NCBI GenBank assembly: GCA_020725425.1
Contig: DYFA01000054.1
Coordinates: forward strand, 43,664 to 107,663
DNA: 64,000 nucleotides
Source of the DNA: Aneurinibacillus sp.
Lineage (GTDB): Bacteria; Bacillota; UBA5301; DYFA01
Direction: 5' to 3'
A program made the translations under genes and the position numbers. The notes under the pieces were generated by a model that made no database searches, had not been told where the DNA came from, and saw only the letters and a program-made list of their open reading frames with translations. Each line of letters begins with the position of its first letter. Position 1 is the first letter of the stretch. Shown here piece after piece: positions 10,956 to 21,617 of this stretch.

Positions 10956-11188
10956 CGAAGACCGGCACGGTAGAGGTGCAGGCGGGGACGGTGAAGGAAG
11001 CGCTGGCGGCGCTCGTGGAGCGGTTTGGCCCCGCCCTGGCGGCGGAGCTGTTCGACGCCTCCGGCGAGGTCAAACCGCTCTACAACCTCCTTTTGAACGG
11101 GCGGAACATCGCGTACCTCTCGGGGCTGGACACGCCACTCGCCGAGGGCGATACGCTGACCATCATCCCCCCGGCGGCGGGGGGCTAA
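10919..11188 (+). CDS. MoaD/ThiS-family ubiquitin-like protein
   Basis: [11 protein letters not shown]...[31 protein letters not shown] with C-terminal GG; overlaps AOR 3' end. Confidence 0.88.
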   Translation: MEVQLFSLLRRLTKTGTVEVQAGTVKEALAALVERFGPALAAELFDASGEVKPLYNLLLNGRNIAYLSGLDTPLAEGDTLTIIPPAAGG

Positions 11189-11195
11189 GCGAGGT

Positions 11196-12470
11196 GTGAC
11201 CGTGCGGTACGTCATCGTGGGCAACAGCGCGGCCGGGCTCGCCGCGGTGGAGTCCCTCCGGGCGGCGGCTCCCGGGGCGGAGATCACCCTGGTCGCTGCG
11301 GAGGAAGGACCGGCCTACTCCCGGGTCCTGACCTCCTGTTACCTCGCCGGGCAGGTCCCGGAGGAGCGGCTCTTCCTGGTCGATGAGGGATTCTACCGTT
11401 CCCGGAACGTCGAGACGCTGTTCGGGCGGGCGGCCGTCGGGCTCGCGGCGGGGGAGAACCTCCTCCTGCTGAGCGACGGTACCCAGCTCGCCTTCGACCG
11501 GCTGCTCGTCGCCACCGGGGCCTCGCCGCAGCGCCTGACCGTCCCCGGCGCCGATCTGCCGAGGGTCTTCACCCTCCGGACGCGGGCGGACGCTGAGGCG
11601 ATCCGCCAAGCGGCCCGGGGGGCGCAGCGGGCGGTCGTGGTGGGCGGCGGGATGGTGGCCCTCAAGGCCGCCGAAGCCCTTTGCGCCCTGGGGCTGGCCG
11701 TCACCATGGTGGTCAGCTCCCCCCGCCTCCTGTCGCAACTGCTCGACCCGGCCACCGCCGACCTGGTCCTCCACCGCCTCGAACAGCCCGGGTTGACCGT
11801 GCTGCTCAGGGAGAACGTGGCGGAGATCCAGGGGGACGGCCGGGCGGCTCAGGTGGTGACCGACCGGGGCCGGGAGCTCCCCTGCGACCTCGTCGTGGTG
11901 GGGAAAGGGGTCCGCCCCAACGTGGAGTGGCTGGGTGGGAGCGGGGTGGCGGTGAACCGGGGAGCGCTGGTCGACGAGCGTCTCCGAACCTCCCGGCCGG
12001 GCGTCTATGCGGCGGGGGACGCCGCCGAGACCTGGGATGCGGCCTGGGAGGAGAGGCGGGTCAACGCCCTGTGGAGCAATGCGGTGGAGCAGGGGCGGGT
12101 CGCCGGCCTCAACCTGGCCTCCCCCTCCGGAGCCAGCCTGGCCTACCCGGGCTCTCTCGCCGAGAACTCCCTGCACTGGGGCGACCTCTCTCTGATCGCC
12201 GTGGGTTGTGTGCACCCGCCGGCCGACGATCCCCGCTACCGGGTGTACACGCGGCAGGACGGCGACCGCTTCTACCGGCGGCTCGTCTTCCGGGAGGGGC
12301 GGCTGGTGGGGGCCGCGCTGCTGGGGGACGTCCGGGGGGCGGGTGTCCTCCGCTCGCTCATCCGGTCGGCCGCCGGAGGGTGGGAGGAGCGGGCGGCCGA
12401 CCTCCTTTCCCCCAGCCTGAGTTACGGCCGCCTGTACCGCCACCTGGCAGCCGCGCTTCGCCCGGCCTGA
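11196..12470 (+). CDS. FAD-dependent pyridine nucleotide-disulfide oxidoreductase
   Basis: RYVIVGNSAAGLAAVESL, VVVGGGMVALKAAEAL, VYAAGDAAE. Confidence 0.92.
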   Translation: MTVRYVIVGNSAAGLAAVESLRAAAPGAEITLVAAEEGPAYSRVLTSCYLAGQVPEERLFLVDEGFYRSRNVETLFGRAAVGLAAGENLLLLSDGTQLAFDRLLVATGASPQRLTVPGADLPRVFTLRTRADAEAIRQAARGAQRAVVVGGGMVALKAAEALCALGLAVTMVVSSPRLLSQLLDPATADLVLHRLEQPGLTVLLRENVAEIQGDGRAAQVVTDRGRELPCDLVVVGKGVRPNVEWLGGSGVAVNRGALVDERLRTSRPGVYAAGDAAETWDAAWEERRVNALWSNAVEQGRVAGLNLASPSGASLAYPGSLAENSLHWGDLSLIAVGCVHPPADDPRYRVYTRQDGDRFYRRLVFREGRLVGAALLGDVRGAGVLRSLIRSAAGGWEERAADLLSPSLSYGRLYRHLAAALRPA

Positions 12471-12487
12471 ACCGGCCCGCTGAACGA

Positions 12488-13126
12488 TCAGCCTTCCCGC
12501 GGTCCGCCCAGATAGGTGAAAACCTCCTCCAGGCGTTTGCGGCCGGGAGACTTGGGCCTCTCCGCCGGCACCCCCAGCGGCACCAGGGCCACCAGGCGCC
12601 ACCGCTCCTCGACACCCAACAGCCGCTCGATCTCCCGCGCCGCCAGGACAGGGGCGCACATCCAGCACGTCCCGTACCCTTTCGCGTGGGCGGCCAGCAG
12701 GAGAGTCTGGACGGCCGCCCCGATGCTCTGGAGGTCCGGGCGGGCCCGCAGGCGGTCGATCTCCGCCGCCGCCAGCCCCCGGGCCTTGAGGGCGTCGTCG
12801 GTCCGGGAACGGTACTCCTCCCCGAAGACGGCGATCACCACCGGCGCGTCGGCGAAGAAGAAGCTCCACCCCTTCATCCCGCCGACTCCTTTCACCCCCG
12901 GAACAGCCCGGGCCAGCTCGTCGATGGCCCGCTCGACCGCCTCCCGCATGGCCGCCTTCACTCCGGCGTCGGCCACCGCCACAAACTTCCACATCTGCCG
13001 GTTGGAGGCGCTGGGAGCCAGCGTCGCCCAGCGCACGATCTCCCGCACCTCCGCCTCCGGCACAGGGTCGGGCCTGAACCGGCGCACGCTCCGCCGGCCC
13101 GCTAGAACCTCATAGAACTCAGCCAC
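12488..13126 (-). CDS. Nitroreductase family protein
   Basis: FYEVLAGRRSVRRFRPDPVPE, APSASNRQMWKFV. Confidence 0.9.
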   Translation of the reverse strand: MAEFYEVLAGRRSVRRFRPDPVPEAEVREIVRWATLAPSASNRQMWKFVAVADAGVKAAMREAVERAIDELARAVPGVKGVGGMKGWSFFFADAPVVIAVFGEEYRSRTDDALKARGLAAAEIDRLRARPDLQSIGAAVQTLLLAAHAKGYGTCWMCAPVLAAREIERLLGVEERWRLVALVPLGVPAERPKSPGRKRLEEVFTYLGGPREG

Positions 13127-13142
13127 AGGAATCCTCCATCCT

Positions 13143-13574
13143 TCACGACCGCGCCGCGGCCGCGGTTACCCCCGGGACCGGCACTGACGCCGGAACGTCG
13201 CCCGCGCCGCGGGCGGCACCGGCCAGGCTGGCGACCAGACCCACCAGCTCCCAGAGGTCGAAGGGCTTCGCCACCAGCGCCTGGTAAGTGCCTTCCGGCG
13301 GCAGGAGGCCTTCTCCCGGAACTGTCCCCGTCATGATGATGACCGGAATGTCCCGTAAAGCCGGGTCGGAGCGCATGCTCTCCACCATCGCTTTCCCCCC
13401 GAGCCGGGGCATGGACAGGTCCGTGATCACCAGGTCGGGCAGGGGTTGAAGCTTAAGCTGCTGAAGGGCCGCCAGGCCATCCGGGGCCACTACTGCCTCA
13501 TAGCCTTCCCCAGTCAGGACGCGTTGCAGGACCATACGTATTCCCGGCTCGTCTTCCACCACCATGACGCGCAC
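13143..13574 (-). CDS. CheY-like response regulator receiver protein
   Basis: MRVMVVEDEPGIRMVLQ, DLVITDLSMPRLGG, LVAKPFD. Confidence 0.9.
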   Translation of the reverse strand: MRVMVVEDEPGIRMVLQRVLTGEGYEAVVAPDGLAALQQLKLQPLPDLVITDLSMPRLGGKAMVESMRSDPALRDIPVIIMTGTVPGEGLLPPEGTYQALVAKPFDLWELVGLVASLAGAARGAGDVPASVPVPGVTAAAARS

Positions 13575-13720
13575 TGCTCCGTCCTCCCCCTTGTTACAGG
13601 GCCGCGCGGGCCCACGGATATGTGAACATCATATTCTCCTTTCCCGTTGGGATATCCTGCCAGAGGGGGAAGCCTTGTCCAGCCGCCGGAAGACAACCGC
13701 GAGTGCCCCAGACCGAGCTC

Positions 13721-14392
13721 TTAGACGATCAGAGTCAGGCGAAGGCGCGCCGGGGCCAGGGCGAGGTTCCAGGCGGTGATCGTATACCTCCCGGGCGCCT
13801 CGGGCACGAACCGCTCCACTGCCACCTCCACCTGTCCGGGCCCGAGCACCGCCTCCCGGATCACCGGGGCGTAGACGCGGTCGCGCGAGGCGCGGAAGAC
13901 CTCTTGCCCGTCCCGGGTGACGAGGAACTCCGCCCGCTGGGTGGTGGGGTAACGCAGGATGAGCGGCGTGGGACCGGCGTTGAGGGCGATGAGCCGCATG
14001 GTCACCGGCTCGCCGACCCGGGGGCGGACGGGGCCGACGTGAAGGGCCAAGAGAATCTGGTCGACGAAACCCACCGCCAGGTGGGGAAAAGGCAACCCGA
14101 CCCGCCACATGCGCTCCACCACCGCCGCCCGGGGGGCTTCATTCCCTTCCTCGCTCATCTCCTCGCCCTCTGACCCCACAAGCCAGGCGTGCCGGGGCAC
14201 CCACCCCCCTCCCGGGAAGGCCCTCGCCGCCAGTTCCCCGGGCAGGTCCGGCACCAGCAGCGGCCGCCCCGGGCTGAGCGCTTCCGGCCGGGCCAGGTGG
14301 TTGGCGGCGGCCAGCGCTTCCGGAGAGACCCCGAACCGCTCCGCCAGGCTGTTCAGAGTGTCCCCCGGCTCGACGAGGTGGGTGAAGGCCAT
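13721..14392 (-). CDS. LysM domain plus BsuPI-like protein
   Basis: N-terminal LysM HLVEPGDTLNSLAERFGVSPEALAAAN; C-terminal BsuPI-like RLIALNAGPTPLILRYPTTQRAEFLV. Confidence 0.75.
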   Translation of the reverse strand: MAFTHLVEPGDTLNSLAERFGVSPEALAAANHLARPEALSPGRPLLVPDLPGELAARAFPGGGWVPRHAWLVGSEGEEMSEEGNEAPRAAVVERMWRVGLPFPHLAVGFVDQILLALHVGPVRPRVGEPVTMRLIALNAGPTPLILRYPTTQRAEFLVTRDGQEVFRASRDRVYAPVIREAVLGPGQVEVAVERFVPEAPGRYTITAWNLALAPARLRLTLIV

Positions 14393-14528
14393 GGGATACG
14401 CCCCCTTCCGCCGCCATCTTATGTGCCTTTCGCCCGAAATGCGTTTCGCCCGAAAGGAGTAAGGAAGGCGAAGCCCGCGGCTCACCGCGGGCAGGCCGGC
14501 ACGGAGATATCTACCCCCCCTGCAACGG

Positions 14529-15122
14529 CTACAGCTTGCGGATGACCAGGATAACCCGGCCGAGGATGGTGACGTTCCGGGCGTAGATCGGCTCCATGGC
14601 GGGGTTGGCCGGCTGCAGCCGGATCCGGTCCGCCTCCCGGTAGAAGAACTTGACCGTCGCCTCATCATCCACCATGGCGGCGACGATCTCCCCGTTGCTG
14701 GCGGTGGGCTGGCGCCGGACAACCACCAGGTCGCCGTCGTGGATGCCGGCCTCGATCATCGAGTCCCCCCGGACGGTCAGGGCGAAGACCTCCCCCTCCC
14801 CGACCAGGTCCCGCGGGAGGGGCAGCTCCTCCTCCCGGTTCTCGGACGCCAGGATGGGCTGGCCCGCCGCGATTCGACCGAGGAGGGGCACGTTCACCGT
14901 CGGCCGGGACGTGTGGGGCAGCTCGATCGCCCGGTGCTTGTACGAGCCGCGCCGGATGAACCCCTTGTTCTCCAGGGCCGCCAGGTGCTGATGGATCGTG
15001 GCGGTCGAAGAAACGCCCACCGCTTGTGCGATCTCGCGCACGGTGGGCATCTGACGTCCGGACGCCGAGACGTCCTCGAGGTATCTGAGCACCGCTTCCT
15101 GTTTCGGCGAAAGCCCCTTCAC
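14529..15122 (-). CDS. lexA: LexA repressor
   Basis: SPKQEAVLRYLEDVSASGRQMPTVREIAQAVGVSS; S24 VRGDSMIEAGIHDGDLVVV. Confidence 0.95.
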   Translation of the reverse strand: MKGLSPKQEAVLRYLEDVSASGRQMPTVREIAQAVGVSSTATIHQHLAALENKGFIRRGSYKHRAIELPHTSRPTVNVPLLGRIAAGQPILASENREEELPLPRDLVGEGEVFALTVRGDSMIEAGIHDGDLVVVRRQPTASNGEIVAAMVDDEATVKFFYREADRIRLQPANPAMEPIYARNVTILGRVILVIRKL

Positions 15123-15215
15123 CCGCCGCCCGCTCCTTCCGTCCCAATCATTTCCTCCCTGATTTTAACACACCGCGGGCGACAAGGCAAACAAATTTTC
15201 GGTCGGCCATCCTAC

Positions 15216-15344
15216 TCACCTCCCGGTTATCTGCTGGCGGAAGAGCGCCTCCCGGCCCTTGAACTCACCGACGAGTCTGACCGTACGCAGGATGGCCTGG
15301 GTGACCGGTTGCCGCTCCAGGAAACCCGGCTCGAAGGATTTCAC
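15216..15344 (-). pseudogene. Truncated N-terminus resembling Fic-family protein
   Basis: MKSFEPGFLERQPVTQAILRTVRLVGEFKGREALFRQQITGR then stop; resembles Fic-family N-termini from memory. Confidence 0.35.
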
Positions 15345-15426
15345 GCCTCGATCAACCTCCCCGCCGGGGCGCCGATACCCAGGGCCGCCAGGTGGTTCGC
15401 GACGCTCTCCATGGCTCAGCCTGTGC

Positions 15427-16086
15427 TCAGAGCTGGTTCACGATGAACGACATCACGCCCATGACCTTGTCCATGGGTATCTGAAGCGCGGCCCAGTAGA
15501 TACGGGCGCCGCGGAGATAGAAGTAGTGGTTCATCCCGTTCCCCCGGGTGGAGAAGTAGACCTTCCCCCTGATGCTGAGCGGCTCCGGCCGGGTATAGGT
15601 GGTGGGGTTGGCCTCCATGCGCTCCAGCATCTTCCGGAACAGCTCCTGGGCCTCCTCCTTGGTGGCGGAGGCGGTCATCCAGACGATCACCTTCTCCTGG
15701 CCGCTGCCGTACGTGGCGATCTCGGCCGAGGCGGCCGGGATTTCCTTCCCGTGGAGCTTGCTGATCTCCGCCAGGGCCGCGGCGCCGGTGGAGTGGGCCG
15801 TCCGGGGGAGACCGTTCACCTCTGCCGGGAACGGCTTCCCGTCGTTGGGCCCGGGCCCCTGGTCCAGCTCGGCGACGTTGAAGTCGGTCGTTCCGGCCGC
15901 TCCTGCTGGTGCTTCGGGACTGGCGGCCGGTTGCCTCGCGGCCTCCCCGATCCCGTCGCCGGGGGCCTGGGCGAGGTCGGGCGCCCCTCCCGGATGGGTG
16001 CGGCGGAACTCCAGCTGCCCGCCGACCACCGCGGCGACCAGAAGCACGATTACCCCGATGAGGAGAAAGTAGTTGGTGCGGCTCAT
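15427..16086 (-). CDS. Hypothetical membrane-anchored protein in ccm operon
   Basis: Start MSRTNYFLLIGVIVLLVAAVVGGQL (TM); overlaps ccmD-like gene. Confidence 0.75.
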   Translation of the reverse strand: MSRTNYFLLIGVIVLLVAAVVGGQLEFRRTHPGGAPDLAQAPGDGIGEAARQPAASPEAPAGAAGTTDFNVAELDQGPGPNDGKPFPAEVNGLPRTAHSTGAAALAEISKLHGKEIPAASAEIATYGSGQEKVIVWMTASATKEEAQELFRKMLERMEANPTTYTRPEPLSIRGKVYFSTRGNGMNHYFYLRGARIYWAALQIPMDKVMGVMSFIVNQL

Positions 16087-16220
16087 GCCTTCTTCCTCCC
16101 GACGACCTCTTTGAGCAGAGACACCTCCCGGGCCAACTGGCGCTGCTGCGCCGCAAGGTATGAAGCGTAGCCGAAGAGGGCCACCCAGACCAGCGTGTAC
16201 CCGATGAACAACATCCTCAT
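16083..16220 (-). CDS. ccmD: CcmD-like small membrane protein (45 aa)
   Basis: MRMLFIGYTLVWVALFGYASYLAAQQRQLAREVSLLKEVVGRKKA; one TM plus basic tail, next to ccmC. Confidence 0.75.
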   Translation of the reverse strand: MRMLFIGYTLVWVALFGYASYLAAQQRQLAREVSLLKEVVGRKKA

Positions 16221-16223
16221 GAC

Positions 16224-16910
16224 TCAAACCCCCTCGCGCAGCTCGTCCTTCAAGTCCGCCACTTCCCGGCGGAGCTCCTCCAGGCGGAGCCGCTGCTGCA
16301 TGAACCAGAAATAGAGCAAGGTGAAGGCAGCGATCCCTCCCAGCATGGCCGCCACCATCTCGGGCGTCATGTGAAAGCCCCGCCGGTCGATCACCACCGG
16401 ATGGATCGTCCGCCACCACCGGATGGAGAGGAAGACGATCGGCACATCCACCCACCCGATGATCCCGAAGACCGCCGCCAGCCGGGCCTTGCGTTCGTTG
16501 CCCTCGGCCGACCCCCGCACCACCAGGTAGGCCAGGTAGATGAACCAGAGAACCAGGGTGGTGGTGAGCCGCGGGTCCCAGGTCCAGTAGGTGTTCCAGG
16601 CCGCCTTGGCCCAGATCGGGCCGGTGAGCAGGACGATCGTCGTGAAGAGCACCCCGATCTCGGCGGAACAGTAGGCCAGCGTGTCCCAGTTCCGCCTCCG
16701 CGTGCGCAGGTAGGCGACGCTGGCTACGAAGACCACCGTGAAGGCCAGGAGCAGCCCGACCCACGCCGCCCCGACGTGCCAGTAGAAAATGCGCTGGATG
16801 GGGCCCATCGTGACCTCCTCCGGCGCGTAGACCAGCGCCAGGTACAGCGAGACCGGGATCCCGGCGAAGGTCGCCCAGGACAGCCAAGCGCTGCGTCCAC
16901 CCATAACCAT
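16224..16910 (-). CDS. ccmC: Heme exporter CcmC / cytochrome c assembly protein
   Basis: GPIQRIFYWHVGAAWVGLL, TGPIWAKAAWNTYWTWDPRLTTTLVLW (WWD-like). Confidence 0.92.
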   Translation of the reverse strand: MVMGGRSAWLSWATFAGIPVSLYLALVYAPEEVTMGPIQRIFYWHVGAAWVGLLLAFTVVFVASVAYLRTRRRNWDTLAYCSAEIGVLFTTIVLLTGPIWAKAAWNTYWTWDPRLTTTLVLWFIYLAYLVVRGSAEGNERKARLAAVFGIIGWVDVPIVFLSIRWWRTIHPVVIDRRGFHMTPEMVAAMLGGIAAFTLLYFWFMQQRLRLEELRREVADLKDELREGV

Positions 16911-16919
16911 CCCTCCCGG

Positions 16920-17597
16920 TTATCCCTCCAGGACGTACTCGAAGAGCAGGAAAGGCACCGCCAGGAAGACGGCGCCGTACACGCCGAGGACTCCGAGCCA
17001 CGGCAGGTACTCCGTAAGCTGCGCTCCCGCCAGGATCGCCCGGGTGGCCTGGACCGCTCCGATGACCACCGGCACCGCCACCGGGAAGAGGATCACCGGC
17101 AGCAGGATCTCACTGGTCCGGGTGTTGGCCGCCAGAGCCGAGAGGAACGTTCCCACGGCGATGAACCCGAAGGTGGCCAGGACCACCACCGCCCCGAGGA
17201 GCGCCCAGGACCCCTGCAAGGTGTAGTTGAAGAGGACAAAGAAGAGCGGGAGCGAGACCGCCTCCACCACCAGGGTGAAGACCAGGTTGGCCAGGACCTT
17301 GCCGAAGTAAATGGCGGACCGGTCCACCGGGGCCAGCATCAGACCGTGCAGGCAGTCGTTCACCTTCTCCGCCACGAACGACCGGTTCAGGCCGAGCATG
17401 GCCGCGAAGAGGAAAGCCACCCAGATCACCCCCGGCAGGATGAAAGCCAGACTCTGCCGGGTCGGGTCGAAGGCGAAGGCGAAGATCACGATCACGAGGA
17501 AGGCGAAGATGAGCATCGCCGAGGATGTCTGCTTGGTGCGCAGCTCGGCCCGGAGATCTTTGGCGGCGATGGCCCACACCCGGCTCAGGAAGGACAT
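16920..17597 (-). CDS. ccmB: Heme exporter CcmB
   Basis: AKDLRAELRTKQTSSAMLIFAFLVIVIFAFAF, FNYTLQGSWALLGAVVVLATFGFIAVGTFLSAL. Confidence 0.9.
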   Translation of the reverse strand: MSFLSRVWAIAAKDLRAELRTKQTSSAMLIFAFLVIVIFAFAFDPTRQSLAFILPGVIWVAFLFAAMLGLNRSFVAEKVNDCLHGLMLAPVDRSAIYFGKVLANLVFTLVVEAVSLPLFFVLFNYTLQGSWALLGAVVVLATFGFIAVGTFLSALAANTRTSEILLPVILFPVAVPVVIGAVQATRAILAGAQLTEYLPWLGVLGVYGAVFLAVPFLLFEYVLEG

Positions 17598-18300
17598 CCG
17601 GCCACCCCTCCCACCCGGGCCAGGTACTCCGCTGGAAAGGCCGCCCGGTCCACCTCGCCCCGGGGCGCCTGGTAGACCACCTTCCCCCGGGAGAGGATCA
17701 TCACCTGGTCGGCCAGGGAGAGACCCTCCTCGAAGTTGTGGGTGATCATCACCACCGTCCGGCGGTCGGTCTTCAGCCGGGCGAGTATCCGGCTCAGCAC
17801 GGCGCTCCCCTGTGGATCGAGGCCGGTGTACGGCTCGTCGAGGAAGAGAAGCGACGGCTGGTGGAGGATGGCCCGGGCGATCGCCAGCCGCTGCTGCATG
17901 CCGCGGGAGAAGTGCCGGACCGGGTCGTGGAAGTAGAGGGCGAGGCCCACCTCCTCCAGCGCCTCCGGGATGCGCCGGTCCACGTCGGCCACGCCGTACA
18001 TCCGCCCGTAGAAGCGGAGGTTCTCCGCGGCGGTCAGGTCGTCGTACAGGTAAGTGTGATGGGAGAGGACGCCGATCGAGCGGCGGAGCGCCTGGGCCGA
18101 GTCGTCGTCCACCGTCACCCCGTCGATCCAGAGCCTCCCCTCGCTCGCCTTGGTGAGCAGGCAGAGGATCCGGAGCAAGGTGGTCTTGCCCGCCCCGTTC
18201 GGCCCGAAGATGGTCAGGAACTCACCGGTCGGCAGGTCGAGGCTGATCCCCGAAAGGATCTGCCGGTCACCGATCCGTTTCCCCAGCCCCTCCGCCCGGA

Positions 18301-18304
<4 letters not shown>
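17585..18304 (-). CDS. ccmA: Heme ABC exporter ATP-binding protein CcmA
   Basis: GPNGAGKTTLLRILCLL, FSRGMQQRLAIARAI; between ccmB and ccmF. Confidence 0.9.
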
Positions 18305-20289
<1,985 letters not shown>

Positions 20290-20302
20290 CGATGTACCTC
20301 CC

Positions 20303-20701
20303 TTACTGGCCGGTTTTCACCTTGGCCTCATACTTGGAGGGGCACTTGGTCAGGACGTTCTCGGCAATGAAGACCCCGTCCCGGAAACGCCCTTCGACCA
20401 GAACATCCGACCCGTCCTCGAAGGAGCCGGGGCGCACCCCCTTGTAGGCTACGGGGAGCGTGCGCCGTCCGTCGGTCAATTCGAACCTGAGCAGAACCTG
20501 GTCCGGGTCGAAGGTCACAGAGGAGCCGATCAGCTTGCCGTTGACGCGCAACTGCTGGTCGGCGCGGGCCGCCGGCTGGCTGAGGAGTTCCTCCAGAGTG
20601 ACGTAATAGGTCTGCGATCGGGAGAGCCCTAAGACCATCAAGGCCGCCATGGCCAGAACGATGAGGCCGATCCCCAGAAAGACCTTGGTTCGCTTCTTCA
20701 C
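20303..20701 (-). CDS. ccmE: Cytochrome c maturation protein CcmE
   Basis: TYYVTLEELLSQPAARADQQLRVNGKLIGSSV and VAYKGVRPGSFEDGSDVLVEGRF. Confidence 0.9.
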   Translation of the reverse strand: MKKRTKVFLGIGLIVLAMAALMVLGLSRSQTYYVTLEELLSQPAARADQQLRVNGKLIGSSVTFDPDQVLLRFELTDGRRTLPVAYKGVRPGSFEDGSDVLVEGRFRDGVFIAENVLTKCPSKYEAKVKTGQ

Positions 20702-20811
20702 GCCCAGACCCCCTCGTACATGCTACCATAATTTCGACGCCCCCGCGCCCTCCCCTGCTGAAGGTTTGTGGAAGGGAAGGTTCGGCCGCAGGGCGGTCGA
20801 AAGATATCACC

Positions 20812-21477
20812 ATGAACCGTACACGCCGCACCGCCCTGCCGTGCCTGCTGGCCCTGGCGCTCCTGGCTGCCGCCGCCGCGCCTGCCCTTCCCGCGCCGGC
20901 CTCGCTTTCCGCCCCGGCGCCGGAGGTCCCCTACGCCGACGGCTGGACGCTCACCGCCGTCCTGCTCGCTGCCGACCCGGCCGCCGGGGCCGCGGTCCGG
21001 AACGGTCTACAGGGGTCGGTGGCCGACGCCGCCATGCCGGCCGTCACCCTGCTCGCCGAGGGTCCGGGTGTCGCCGCCACCCTGGCCGCCCTGTACCTGG
21101 CCGGGGAAGAGGAGACGGCAGCCGAGGCGGCCCTCTCCGTCGCCTGCGCCGGAGTGCTCGTCACCGGGGCCAAGTGGGCCGTCGGCCGCGGCCGCCCCGA
21201 TTCCGACGCCCCCAACAGCGTCCACTACCTCGCCGGCCGCCCGGGCTACGACTCCTTCCCCTCGGGCCACACCGCCACCGCCTTCGCCCTCGCCCGGGTC
21301 CTGGCCCGCCGGTATCCCGAGCGGAGCCGCCTCTTCTACGTCCTGGCGGGGCTCGTGGGGCTCTCCCGCATTTACCTCAACCGCCACTACCCGGGCGACG
21401 TCGCCGCCGGGGCCCTGGTCGGCCTATACGCCGCCGACCACGCCCGCTCGCTGCCGTTCTGGCGCACCACCTTCTAG
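20812..21477 (+). CDS. PAP2-family phosphatase
   Basis: KWAVGRGRP, SFPSGHTATAFAL, SRIYLNRHYPGDVAAG. Confidence 0.92.
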   Translation: MNRTRRTALPCLLALALLAAAAAPALPAPASLSAPAPEVPYADGWTLTAVLLAADPAAGAAVRNGLQGSVADAAMPAVTLLAEGPGVAATLAALYLAGEEETAAEAALSVACAGVLVTGAKWAVGRGRPDSDAPNSVHYLAGRPGYDSFPSGHTATAFALARVLARRYPERSRLFYVLAGLVGLSRIYLNRHYPGDVAAGALVGLYAADHARSLPFWRTTF

Positions 21478-21617
21478 CCCCTCCAATACCTCTCCACGCC
21501 GCCATCGTACAGCAGGAGACAATATGGAGGAATGATCCTGATGTGGGAGAAATTATAGGATCGTCGTTCCACGTTTTTCCAACGCGGATGAGGGACTGAG
21601 GTGAAGGTGAAAGGAGT

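Noticed and set aside
11163-12992. 609-aa minus ORF opposite FAD oxidoreductase
   Set aside because: Shadow ORF rich in Gly/Arg/Pro; the nitroreductase and oxidoreductase frames explain the region.
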